From Allorhodopirellula heiligendammensis (GTDB taxonomy: Bacteria > Planctomycetota > Planctomycetia > Pirellulales > Pirellulaceae), in the NCBI RefSeq assembly GCF_007860105.1, contig NZ_SJPU01000002.1, positions 2,571,882 to 2,635,881 of the forward strand: a DNA stretch of 64,000 bases, in the 5' to 3' direction. The notes under the pieces are model-generated. The model worked only from the letters and a program-made list of their open reading frames with translations. It did not search any database and was not told where the DNA came from. Made by a program: the position numbers and the translations under genes. Positions 36,271 through 44,470 of the stretch are shown here, one piece after another. The stretch's first letter is position 1; each line of letters opens with the position of its first letter.

Positions 36271-37527
36271 TCAGACGAACGTCGAAACCGCATCTTGGGT
36301 GCGAATCAACTCGCCGCGCGCAATTACCACCAAGCCGCTGTCGGTCACCGTCAAACCACGCTCGGCATCCGCGACCGGATCATAACCAATCTCCATTTCT
36401 GGTGGGATTCGCACGCCCTTGTCGATAATGGCTCGTCGAATCCGGCTATGCCGTCCCACCTCAACGTCGTCGAACAAAATACTATCCTCGATCTGAGCGT
36501 AGCTATTGACCCGACAGCCTGCCCCGATGACCGACCGCATCACGCTGCCGCCGCTGATGATGGCGCCTTGGCAAATGATCGAATCCATGGCCACTCCCTG
36601 GCGCGTCGAACGACCATCACTGCCGAATACGAATTTCGGGGGTGGCAACTGGGGCCGGAACGAGCGAACGGGCCACTGCGAATCATACAGATTGAGCTGG
36701 GGATCCACGTTGACCAGATCCATGTTGGCCTCGTAGTACGCTTCAATCGTGCCGACATCTCTCCAGTATGCATCGGATTTGCGATTCTCATCGGTGAACG
36801 GAAATGCCAATACGTTGCTGTCAGCAATCGCCCCCGGAATGATGTTCTTTCCGAAGTCATGGCTGCTGTTGAGATCCGTTGCGTCGTCGCACAAACGCTC
36901 AAACAGGAACCGCGTGTTGAACACATAGATCCCCATCGATGCCAAACACACCTCGGGGTTGTCCAGCGTGGCCTGCGGGTGCTCGGGTTTCTCTTGGAAC
37001 TCCAGTAGCCGGTCGTCCGCATCAACTTGCATCACGCCAAACTGATGAGCTTCCTGGCGATTAACCCGGAGGGCTCCCACTGTGACATCGGCACCCTTAC
37101 GACGGTGAAAATCGACCATCGTTCGATAGTTCATCTTGTACAAATGATCGCCCGCGAGGATCACAACGTACTCAGGTAATTCCCGCTCGATCGCATAGAT
37201 ATTTTGGTAAACAGCGTCAGCAGTACCCTGGTACCAATTATCGTCGATTCGCTGCTGGGGCGGCACGACATCAATGAACTCGCCGAGCTCTCGACAAAAA
37301 TAATTCGTCCACGCTAGCTGGATGTGCCGGTCGAGCGACTGGGCTTTGTACTGCGTCAACATCAAGACGCGTCGCATGCCGCTGTTGAGACAATTGCTCA
37401 ACACAAAGTCAATGATCCGGTAGCAGCCGCCAATCGGTACCGCCGGCTTGGCACGATCTCGCGTCAAGGGTTCCAGCCGCGAACCACGGCCTCCCGCCAA
37501 GATGACCGTCAGGGTTTGTTGCATCAT
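36271..37527 (-). CDS. glgC: Glucose-1-phosphate adenylyltransferase
   Basis: About 418 residues. The N-terminal nucleotidyltransferase motif LAGGRGSRLEPLTRDRAKPAVP, then YRIIDFVLSNCLNSG, the LTQYKAQSLDRHI segment, and VILAGDHLYKMNY are diagnostic of GlgC, which makes ADP-glucose for glycogen synthesis. The C-terminal left-handed beta-helix (about 290-400) is seen in SIICQGAIISGGSVMRSVIG. The start is placed at Met 37527 just before the conserved motif; in-frame Mets at 37539 and 37572 are possible. It lies 29 bp upstream of the GGDEF-RibF gene, same direction. Allosteric control is expected from the family. Confidence 0.93.
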   Translation of the reverse strand: MMQQTLTVILAGGRGSRLEPLTRDRAKPAVPIGGCYRIIDFVLSNCLNSGMRRVLMLTQYKAQSLDRHIQLAWTNYFCRELGEFIDVVPPQQRIDDNWYQGTADAVYQNIYAIERELPEYVVILAGDHLYKMNYRTMVDFHRRKGADVTVGALRVNRQEAHQFGVMQVDADDRLLEFQEKPEHPQATLDNPEVCLASMGIYVFNTRFLFERLCDDATDLNSSHDFGKNIIPGAIADSNVLAFPFTDENRKSDAYWRDVGTIEAYYEANMDLVNVDPQLNLYDSQWPVRSFRPQLPPPKFVFGSDGRSTRQGVAMDSIICQGAIISGGSVMRSVIGAGCRVNSYAQIEDSILFDDVEVGRHSRIRRAIIDKGVRIPPEMEIGYDPVADAERGLTVTDSGLVVIARGELIRTQDAVSTFV

Positions 37528-38138
37528 TTCGAGATCCATCCGTTGCCAAACTGCATCGCGAATCAGTTTCATCGCACTGCATTATTGGGCAACAGACACC
37601 CCATCGTGCAGGCAATAGGGTCTTGATCGGCACCGCATTGCCGAAACCCTCGAACCAACTTAGCAAATAGGTACGTAGTCTGCTTGGGTAATTTTGTCGC
37701 AGCCACCGAATCTGCGTGAGTTGACGCTCACGGCCCCCAGGCGAATGATCAACCAAAACAGTTTTTGCCACGTAACAGTTCACATCAGTGCGCTTTCCCC
37801 CATCCGAGCCAAACAACGGTTCCGGACCTGGGTGTGTTACATCGCGTGTGCTTCACTGCGTGCGTCCCTACGAGACTTTGGCCGCCAGGGTGGTGGCTCG
37901 TTTCGGGCACGTGACCCAGTGACTGCACTGCAAATCACTGTGCCCTATTTCACTGTGCCCTATTTCACTGTGCCCTGTTCCACTGTGCCCTGTTTCAATG
38001 TGCCCTGCTAACTCTGACCAAACTCGCTGTGAGCCAAGGCATCGTCGAAAATCCTCGTGTCGCCACGATCAGCTCGGCGGGTTCAGGAATCGCGTTCTTG
38101 TTCCCCCTCCCCACTTTCCTCCACGGAGAACCCAAATC
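37528..38138. other. 611-bp intergenic region between glgC and the HtrA gene
   Basis: Divergent genes flank this region, so it should hold both promoters; no confident -35/-10 pair was found. It carries the 15-bp tandem array at 37936-38010 and ends with a good ribosome binding site (GGAG, 38125-38128). A possible 105-residue frame at 37694-38011 mostly encodes the repeat and is not convincing. Confidence 0.5.
37936..38010. repeat. Five-copy 15-bp tandem repeat
   Basis: Units CACTGTGCCCTATTT start at 37936, 37951, 37966, 37981 and 37996. The first two are identical and the later ones differ by a few bases. It lies about 130 bp upstream of the HtrA start, where copy-number change could alter promoter or leader spacing. 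Confidence 0.9.
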
Positions 38139-39635
38139 ATGCAACTGCACTGGAAGCGAATCAGCTTAGTCTTGGCGTCCGCCTGGGTTGCCACCCTCCT
38201 GTTTGGCCTGATGATGAGCCTGCCTCGCGCGGTCAACTCAGAAGCTCATGCCGATCAGCAACTTCGCGACCGAGCGGCGACTCAGAATCTGAACACCGCC
38301 CAGGACATCTCATCGGCATTTCGAAATGTCGCCGAGGTCATGCGACCGAGCGTCGTAAGCATTAGCACGCAAACAGATGTCAGCTCCCGTGCTCGCCAAT
38401 TGTCACCTAATCTCCGGCAACAACTGCCCCCGGGTTTTGAACAATTCTTCGGTAACGGCGGCCGGCGGGGACGCAGCATGGAACCACAACCACAGCAGCA
38501 GGGACAAGGCAGCGGGGTTATCGTTCGCCAGGATGGGTACATTTTGACGAATAACCATGTCGTCGAAGGCGCCGATATTGTCACGGTGGAACTCAGCACC
38601 GGTGCTAAGGTCGAAGCGGAAGTCGTGGGAACTGACCCTGAAACCGATCTGGCGGTCGTCAAGATTGATCGGACTGGTTTGCAGCCGGTGCCCTTCGGCG
38701 ACAGCGAAGCGATTCGCGTTGGTGATTGGGTGCTCGCCATTGGCAGCCCATTTGGGCTCGACCAAACCGTTACCGCAGGCATCATCAGCGGCAAAAATCG
38801 CGTCCAAGGCATTGTCGATGACGGGCACGGTTTCGAAGACTTCCTACAAACCGATGCCGCTATCAATCCGGGGAACTCCGGCGGGCCATTGGTCAACCTG
38901 CACGGCGAGCTGGTCGGTATCAATACCGCGATCCTGTCCCGCTCGGGAACCAGTGCGGGCATCGGATTTGCAATTCCGGTTGCGCTCGCTCGTCCAGTGT
39001 TCGAGTCGATTATCGAGAACGGCGAAGTCCGTCGCGGTTTCCTAGGAGCTCAGGTTGCCGATGTTACCCCCGAGGTGGTTACTGAGTTTGGACTCAAAGT
39101 GAGTAAGGGTGCGCTGATCCGCGGTGTGCTCGAAGGCCAGCCCGCTGCCAATGCTGAATTGCAGCCGGGCGACGTGATTCTCGAGACGGACGGACGCCCC
39201 GTCACAACCAGCTCGCGATTGGTGAACTACATCGCCAGCCGCGCTCCAGGCCAAAGTGTCCAAATGAAGATCAATCGCCATGGCGAGGAACTGAACGTCA
39301 CGGTCAACCTGCAGCTGCGCACCGAGAAAGCAATGGCCATGTTCAGCCCCCGCTCACCGTGGGGCGCCGAACTCGAGCCCGTCACGCCACAGTCGGCCAA
39401 AGAGTACGGCTACGCCGATCTCCAGGGAGGCCTCATCGTCACCAGCGTCAGCGATCAAGGCATCGCCGCAGAAGCGGGACTACAAGCTGGTGATGTGATC
39501 GAGACTGCAGCTGGACGTGCAGTAGAATCGGTGGAACAACTGACCAAAATTCTTGCCGTCGCCAAGCAGCAACAGGTACCGTTGCAAGTCGTTGTCCGCC
39601 GTGGCAATACGAAAATGCTGCTCGTCATTCGCTAA
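38139..39635 (+). CDS. HtrA/Deg-family periplasmic serine protease
   Basis: A 498-residue protease. An N-terminal hydrophobic helix (about 8-28) acts as signal or anchor. The trypsin-like domain carries the full triad: His140 (ILTNNHVVEG), Asp170 (TDPETDLAVV) and Ser247 (AINPGNSGGP). Two PDZ domains follow (about 285-385 and 400-495), each with a GLxxGDVI-like or LQPGDVI segment. It degrades or refolds misfolded envelope proteins. A Gln/Pro-rich loop (about 112-124) precedes the catalytic domain. ATG 38139 has a good Shine-Dalgarno (CGGAGA) and replaces a longer frame opening inside the 15-bp repeat. Confidence 0.94.
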   Translation: MQLHWKRISLVLASAWVATLLFGLMMSLPRAVNSEAHADQQLRDRAATQNLNTAQDISSAFRNVAEVMRPSVVSISTQTDVSSRARQLSPNLRQQLPPGFEQFFGNGGRRGRSMEPQPQQQGQGSGVIVRQDGYILTNNHVVEGADIVTVELSTGAKVEAEVVGTDPETDLAVVKIDRTGLQPVPFGDSEAIRVGDWVLAIGSPFGLDQTVTAGIISGKNRVQGIVDDGHGFEDFLQTDAAINPGNSGGPLVNLHGELVGINTAILSRSGTSAGIGFAIPVALARPVFESIIENGEVRRGFLGAQVADVTPEVVTEFGLKVSKGALIRGVLEGQPAANAELQPGDVILETDGRPVTTSSRLVNYIASRAPGQSVQMKINRHGEELNVTVNLQLRTEKAMAMFSPRSPWGAELEPVTPQSAKEYGYADLQGGLIVTSVSDQGIAAEAGLQAGDVIETAAGRAVESVEQLTKILAVAKQQQVPLQVVVRRGNTKMLLVIR

Positions 39636-39728
39636 GCATTTGCAGCCAGTGTGCGCGGGAAAGCCCCCAGCCCATTTCTCGAGGCAGGGGCACCCCGTGG
39701 CAGGCACCGCCACGCCGGCCGTTACGCC

Positions 39729-39818
39729 TCTGGGCTGATCGTGTCTGGGCTGATCGTGTCTGGGCTGATCGTGTCTGGGCTGATCGCGTCTGGGCTGATC
39801 GCGTCTGGGCTGATCGCG
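39729..39818. repeat. Six-copy 15-bp tandem repeat
   Basis: Units TCTGGGCTGATCGTG (copies 1-3) and TCTGGGCTGATCGCG (copies 4-6), starting at 39729, 39744, 39759, 39774, 39789 and 39804. The array lies between convergent genes, 27 bp from the stop of the small secreted protein gene. The two internal variants are grouped in blocks, as expected for slippage. Confidence 0.92.
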
Positions 39819-39844
39819 TTTTCACGCCTCACAATCGATCAGTT

Positions 39845-40375
39845 TCAATCAAGCAACATCACGCCGTCGTCGATCCGCATGATCGCGACGGCTCGCTTGC
39901 CATCATCAGCATAGATCGGCTGGCCAGTTTGCGAGTCCGCCCCACCCACCAAGAACCAACGTCCCTTGGGAACTCGCGCCGTGGTCTCAACACTCATCGG
40001 CGACCGGTCTCGCGTCTGTACAGTGACCTTAACCTCAAATTGTTCACGATCGCTCGTGTTCAGCAGCGACACAGTCATGTTCATCTGACCATAGCGTGAT
40101 GAACCCGACACGGAACTTCGCTGACCAACCGCCACCATCGCCGTCGCCGATCCCGCCACTACCAACCGACCGTAACCCGCCGACGACAATCCCTCGTTCG
40201 CAGGCCCCTGATAGGCCAAGCGGTTTTCGTCGTCGGACTCAATCAACCACAGCAGTCGGTAAGTGACATCCTTGTTCGGTCCCTTGAACTCATCAGCATT
40301 ATTTTCAGGCTTTTGAGCCATCAAATTGCTGACGACTAGCATGCATAAAATGACGGGTACCGCGTATCGCTTCAT
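39845..40375 (-). CDS. Small secreted protein of unknown function
   Basis: A 176-residue protein with a clear signal peptide (VPVILCMLVVSNLMAQ, cut near residue 20). The mature part (about 25-176) looks all-beta: YRLLWLIESDDENRL, GRLVVAGSATAMVAVGQRSS, MNMTVSLLNTSDREQFEVKV and KGRWFLVGGAD. The pattern resembles the secretin/pilus-assembly-like domains that measure signal fidelity, but I do not assign a family. A run of eight G on the + strand (40390-40397) lies about 15-22 bp before the start. Function unknown. Confidence 0.75.
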   Translation of the reverse strand: MKRYAVPVILCMLVVSNLMAQKPENNADEFKGPNKDVTYRLLWLIESDDENRLAYQGPANEGLSSAGYGRLVVAGSATAMVAVGQRSSVSGSSRYGQMNMTVSLLNTSDREQFEVKVTVQTRDRSPMSVETTARVPKGRWFLVGGADSQTGQPIYADDGKRAVAIMRIDDGVMLLD

Positions 40376-40704
40376 CGGTCAATCCTGCAGGGGGGGGTAA
40401 GGCTATCTATTGAAATCGTTCGAGCCTGTGAATCATCGTATCCAAACTCCGTCGCGGAACTCGTCAACGGGCTGTTGATTTAATGGACTTTTGCGACGAC
40501 AGGGTGAATCGAGAGCCGTCGGACACCTGGCAGCGTCGTGAGCCCGGCCGCGGACGCGTCTCGGCTCTCTAATTCAACAGCCCGCCAAAAGCCCATTCTT
40601 CTGACTCCCACACCCCCAGTTTAGTTCCATTGCTGCCCCGCAGCACAGCACCGTTGACCATTCTGCGATCAATTGGCTCGTGCAGTGAACCGCACCGGTG
40701 CGAC
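40376..40704. other. 329-bp intergenic region
   Basis: It holds the G8 tract at 40390-40397 near the start of the small secreted protein gene and an inverted-repeat element at 40468-40584. The rest, up to the recG stop, shows nothing recognisable. Confidence 0.5.
40468..40584. repeat. MITE-like inverted-repeat element
   Basis: The ends are CGGGCTGTTGATT (40468-40480) and AATTCAACAGCCCG (40571-40584), inverted copies with about one mismatch. Nested arms GAGAGCCG (40511-40518) and CGGCTCTC (40562-40569) lie inside. The 117-bp length, the terminal repeats and the lack of coding capacity fit a small non-autonomous mobile or palindromic interspersed element. No target duplication was established. 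Confidence 0.55.
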
Positions 40705-43161
40705 TCATGCCCCGTCGCCCAGATCAAGTCGTTCACCGTATCGACGCAGCACTTGGTCGCGCAGATTAGCGAGTTCTGGATCGTCCATGTCTGGATCTTC
40801 ATCAATCAGTTCCTGCGCCATCGCTCGAGCGACCTGTAGGATCTCGACATCGCGGTTCAAGTCCGCAATCCGCAAAGGTGCCAATCCGCTCTGCTTCTTC
40901 CCCAACAGATCACCGGGACCACGCAGCCGAAAATCCGCTTCAGCAAGCTCGAAACCATCCGAAGTCTGCTCAAACACTCGCAATCGTTCACTCTCCTCGG
41001 GCGAGCGTTCTCCATCGGTGAAAACGCACACGTACGCCGCGTGCGTACCTCGCGAGATCCGTCCGCGGAGCTGATGCAATTGAGCCAAACCAAATCGATT
41101 GCCACCGAGAATCGTCATCACAGTTGCGTTGGCGACGTCCACGCCGACCTCAATCACCGTTGTGCTGACGAGCACATCAATTTCACCTTCGGCGAACCGC
41201 TGCATCACCTCCTGCTTCACCTCCGGCTTCATCCGTCCATGCAACAACTCGATGCGGTGTTCGGGGAACACCTGATCGCGAAGCCGCTCGAACGTACGGC
41301 TGACCGAGGTAACATCCTCCTCGCTCTCAGCGACGTCCTCGTTGGCGTCCTCGTTGGCGTCCTCGTTGGCGTCCTCGTTGGCGTCCTCGTTGGCGTCTCC
41401 CGATCGCGCGGCATCGGCAACCTCGGCGCCGCTGGCATCGGCATCGGTGGCCTCGGCATTGCTGGCGTCCGCACCAGGCATCTCGTCAACAGACGTCTCG
41501 TCACCAACACGCGGTGCCACCACGTACGCCTGGCGACCCTCAGCGATGCGTTGACGCACGAAATCCCACCAGCGTTCTCGCCACTTATCATTGGCAAGAT
41601 AGGTATGAACATCCCCGCGCCCTGCCGGCTTTTCACGTAGCGTGCTGAGGTCCACATCCCCGAACTGGGTCATCGCCACGCTGCGCGGAATCGGTGTGGC
41701 CGACATGACGAGGTAATGCGGATCAATGCCTCCCGATCGCAGTTGCACCCGCTGGCGTACCCCGAACTTGTGCTGTTCATCGATGACGCACAGACCGAGC
41801 GAGTGAAAATCAATGTCGTACACGAGTGCTTGCGTGCCCACGATCAGATCTAATTCGCCCGCTGCGATCTGGGCGAGCGTTTGTCGTCGCTCAGCGGCGG
41901 TCAACGACCCGCACAGCAACCCGATCCGCACGCGGCTGTCGGCGAGTATCTTGGTGAGCGTTTGGTAGTGCTGCCGCGCCAGCACCTCAGTGGGAGCCAT
42001 CAGCGTCGCTTGATGCCCATTGGCGACCGCCAGCATCATCGCAAAGATTGCCACGACGGTCTTGCCGCTGCCCACGTCGCCTTGCAGCAGTCGATTCATG
42101 GGGAACTGCCGCCCCATCTCACGCGCGATCTCGCTGATCACGCGATCTTGATCCGCCGTCAACTCAAACGGGAAACGCCGCAGAATACGCTGCCGAATTT
42201 GCGGCGTGCACGGCATCTCGGGAGCCTGCAGCCGTCCCGTCAGCGATCGCCGGCGCATCGCCAATGCGAGCTGCATGACGAAGAGTTCTTGAAAAATCAG
42301 CCGTGTCCGGGCCGCCGTCAACGCATCTGCAGAAGGGGGTCCATGGATATCAAGCAACGTCGTGGCAATGTCCGGTAAATCACCGCCGGGTAAGTCATTG
42401 CCGATTCGACCTCCCGCCTCCCGCAATCGCTCCGCTGCCGCCGCCCGCAGCGACAACGGCATGACCTCCGTAACGTGGTTAGCAAGTACGCCGGCCACCC
42501 GACGTGTCAAACGCCGCAGCTCGTAATCCTTGATACCCTCGGTCAGCGGATAAACAGGCAAAATGTCGCCTTCCTGCTGAACAGTTTTCTCTCGCGACTC
42601 GCCGTGCACCTCATCGTCGGCGAGTTCGCCCTCGTCCAAAAGATCATACTTCGGATGCGAGAACGCCCACCGTAACCCCTCGAGTTTAGGGGTGCCACTG
42701 ATGCGAACCCAACGATCGAACGTCAACTGCTCGGCACGAAAGGGTTGGTTGAAAAAGACGATCCGCACCGCCCCCGAGTCGTTCTCGACAATGGCGGCGA
42801 ACAAGGACTTACCCGGGGTCCGGGAGACCAATTCCGCATCGGTGATCTTACCCACGAACGTCGCCGGAACGCCCTCGCGGAGGTCATCCACGCGGGTCGG
42901 CGGCGGCGGGAACTGATGCTCGCGGGGAAAAAAGAACAACACATCCTGAGCCTTGCGAAGCCCCAATTTCCGCAGCCGATCCGCCCGCGCGAGCCCCATC
43001 CCCGGGAGATACTGCAGCAGCGTGGAGAGCTCAAACTCAGCAGCGGGGACGCTTGCAGGCGGTTCGCTCGGTATGGCCGTCGGCGGCGGCGGATTCGCTG
43101 GATCGGTCACAACAGCAGGTTTTGGGAATGAGCGGCACGGACAAACGGCATTTCGCCTCAC
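40705..43161 (-). CDS. recG: ATP-dependent DNA helicase RecG
   Basis: An 818-residue protein, longer than the usual ~690. The N-terminal helix-hairpin-helix/OB wedge domain (about 45-300) includes LPGMGLARADRLRKLGL. Helicase motifs: LLQGDVGSGKTVVAIF (Walker A), DEQHKFGVRQR (DEQH box), MSATPIPRSVAMT, and in the second lobe ELLHGRMKPEVKQEVM and QLRGRISRGTHAAYV. RecG remodels stalled forks and Holliday junctions. The excess length comes from a Pro-rich N-terminal extension (about 12-40) and an acidic Ala/Asp/Glu insert in helicase lobe 2 that includes five ANED repeats. It stands alone; the downstream gap has repeats. Confidence 0.95.
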   Translation of the reverse strand: MRRNAVCPCRSFPKPAVVTDPANPPPPTAIPSEPPASVPAAEFELSTLLQYLPGMGLARADRLRKLGLRKAQDVLFFFPREHQFPPPPTRVDDLREGVPATFVGKITDAELVSRTPGKSLFAAIVENDSGAVRIVFFNQPFRAEQLTFDRWVRISGTPKLEGLRWAFSHPKYDLLDEGELADDEVHGESREKTVQQEGDILPVYPLTEGIKDYELRRLTRRVAGVLANHVTEVMPLSLRAAAAERLREAGGRIGNDLPGGDLPDIATTLLDIHGPPSADALTAARTRLIFQELFVMQLALAMRRRSLTGRLQAPEMPCTPQIRQRILRRFPFELTADQDRVISEIAREMGRQFPMNRLLQGDVGSGKTVVAIFAMMLAVANGHQATLMAPTEVLARQHYQTLTKILADSRVRIGLLCGSLTAAERRQTLAQIAAGELDLIVGTQALVYDIDFHSLGLCVIDEQHKFGVRQRVQLRSGGIDPHYLVMSATPIPRSVAMTQFGDVDLSTLREKPAGRGDVHTYLANDKWRERWWDFVRQRIAEGRQAYVVAPRVGDETSVDEMPGADASNAEATDADASGAEVADAARSGDANEDANEDANEDANEDANEDVAESEEDVTSVSRTFERLRDQVFPEHRIELLHGRMKPEVKQEVMQRFAEGEIDVLVSTTVIEVGVDVANATVMTILGGNRFGLAQLHQLRGRISRGTHAAYVCVFTDGERSPEESERLRVFEQTSDGFELAEADFRLRGPGDLLGKKQSGLAPLRIADLNRDVEILQVARAMAQELIDEDPDMDDPELANLRDQVLRRYGERLDLGDGA
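41335..41394 (-). repeat. Five-copy 12-bp coding repeat in recG
   Basis: Five units of GTCCTCGTTGGC (+ strand), encoding consecutive ANED repeats inside an acidic insert between helicase motifs of the second lobe. Being a multiple of three, copy-number changes keep the frame. Confidence 0.9.
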
Positions 43162-43190
43162 TCATCCTAACGCTCCACGCTGGCCAGCGG

Positions 43191-43242
43191 CCAGTGCGCG
43201 TAGCTTGAGACCCCAGTGCGCGTAGCTTGGGACAATTGTCCC
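43191..43242. repeat. Direct repeat plus 14-bp palindrome upstream of tRNA-Leu
   Basis: CCAGTGCGCGTAGCTTGAGAC (43191-43211) is repeated as 43213-43233 with one change. The second copy runs into the perfect palindrome GGGACAATTGTCCC (43229-43242). Noncoding, upstream of recG on its side and before the tRNA on the other. The remainder of the 43162-43482 gap shows nothing recognisable. Confidence 0.6.
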
Positions 43243-43482
43243 GAGCGATAAATTTCCTGTCCCCCCGTCATTTTTGTCATTTCCTTGGATTCCAGAGCGT
43301 CTGGAAAGACAGCCACCCCCTCAAAAGGAACGTGACCGAGAGTTCCTCCTAGCTGATCAGATCCGCTGCCCTCAACGGATGATTTTCGAGTTCTCGGCAA
43401 CCAACTGGGGCGAGGGTCAAAGAGCATCCTGGCGCGACACTTGCCGAAATTCGAGCGAGCGGATATTCTGTGCCGCTCACAT

Positions 43483-43567
43483 GCGGATGTGGCGGAATTG
43501 GCAGACGCGCTAGACTCAGGATCTAGTGTCCGATAAGGACGTGGAGGTTCGAATCCTCTCATCCGTA
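43483..43567 (+). tRNA. tRNA-Leu (anticodon CAG)
   Basis: An 85-base tRNA with a long variable arm, as in class II Leu tRNAs. The acceptor stem GCGGATG pairs with CATCCGT (one G-T), with discriminator A at 43567. The D arm contains TGGCGGAATTGGCAGACGC, typical of bacterial tRNA-Leu. The anticodon stem CTAGA/TCTAG encloses CTCAGGA, giving anticodon CAG, which reads CUG. The T arm is GGAGGTTCGAATCCTCT. The 3' CCA is not encoded. Confidence 0.95.
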
Positions 43568-43619
43568 CTATTGCAGACGTGGCGGCAAACATCTCTCATC
43601 GCGGACGAATTGCCGTCAT

Positions 43620-44423
43620 TTGCAAGCGGAGCGGCGACCCTTGCTGTGGCGATGGCGTCTGCTCATCGATCCAATTGGCCTCTCTCCGAGTATTCGTCAA
43701 CATCGTGCATTCTGCCGACTACGAAATCTTGCCCGCCAAATCGTGATCACGGGACGGCGTTTACGACTGTCCCGGGCAGTGGCAATCGGGCTGCAAGGCC
43801 TGATTGTTGCCTCGTTGCTCGCTTTTGCCCTGGAAACGCTGCCCCATCTGACAGAACGCCAAGTCCGCTGGCTGCAATGGTTCGAGGTGTTCACCGTTGC
43901 AGTGTTCACAGTGGAATACTTAGTTCGGATCGCGACGGCTGAAAAACCGCTGCGATTCGCCTGCAGTTTCTTCGGTATTGTCGATCTGTTAGCGGTGCTA
44001 CCGTTCTATCTGCAACTAGGCTTTGACCTGCGGTCGTTGCGAGCGTTCCGCTTGCTTCGATTGTTTCGCATTCTGAAGCTGGGGCGCTACAATAAGGCTA
44101 TCCAGCGTTTCCACCGCGCTGCCGTGATTGCGCGTGAGGAATTGGTCCTGTTTTTAAGCGCTGCTGGCATCGTTCTCTATCTGGCGGCCGTGGGGATTTA
44201 CCAATTTGAAAACAAAGCGCAGCCGGAGGCATTCGCATCCGTCTTCCACAGCTTTTGGTGGGCTGTCTGCACGCTCACCACGGTGGGATACGGGGACGTC
44301 TATCCGATCACCACTGGCGGCAAGTGCTTCACGTTCGTGATCCTACTTGTCGGTCTGGGAATTGTTGCGGTTCCCGCCGGATTGGTCGCCTCTGCCCTCT
44401 CGGAAGCACGTGAACTGGATTAG
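43620..44423 (+). CDS. Voltage-gated-type potassium channel (six-helix ion transporter)
   Basis: A 267-residue inner-membrane protein with the Kv plan: helices S1-S3, an S4-like Arg-rich helix (SLRAFRLLRLFRILKLGRY, about 139-157) and S5-pore-S6. The selectivity filter is TTVGYGD, in TLTTVGYGDVYPITTGGK. S6 is FVILLVGLGIVAVPAGLVAS. No cytoplasmic RCK or cyclic-nucleotide domain follows. The start given is TTG 43620; no ATG lies near in frame, so the true start could differ. It starts 52 bp after the tRNA and is followed by a bestrophin gene in the same direction. Confidence 0.88.
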   Translation: MQAERRPLLWRWRLLIDPIGLSPSIRQHRAFCRLRNLARQIVITGRRLRLSRAVAIGLQGLIVASLLAFALETLPHLTERQVRWLQWFEVFTVAVFTVEYLVRIATAEKPLRFACSFFGIVDLLAVLPFYLQLGFDLRSLRAFRLLRLFRILKLGRYNKAIQRFHRAAVIAREELVLFLSAAGIVLYLAAVGIYQFENKAQPEAFASVFHSFWWAVCTLTTVGYGDVYPITTGGKCFTFVILLVGLGIVAVPAGLVASALSEARELD

Positions 44424-44470
44424 CAAGCCAGCTTCATGGATGATCGATCCAACCACCACTACCGCACTCG

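Noticed and set aside
37936-38010. Possible CRISPR array
   Set aside because: Units are 15 bp and directly adjacent with no spacers, and no cas genes are present. It is a simple tandem repeat.
37694-38011. 105-residue ORF ending in repeated TVPYF units
   Set aside because: About a quarter of it is the tandem repeat, it has no signal or domain, and no plausible start site precedes it.
38282-38962. 226-residue - strand ORF
   Set aside because: Exactly antisense to the HtrA catalytic domain; a shadow frame.
39729-39818. Possible CRISPR array or iteron origin
   Set aside because: Adjacent 15-bp units without spacers, no replication gene nearby, and located between ordinary convergent genes.
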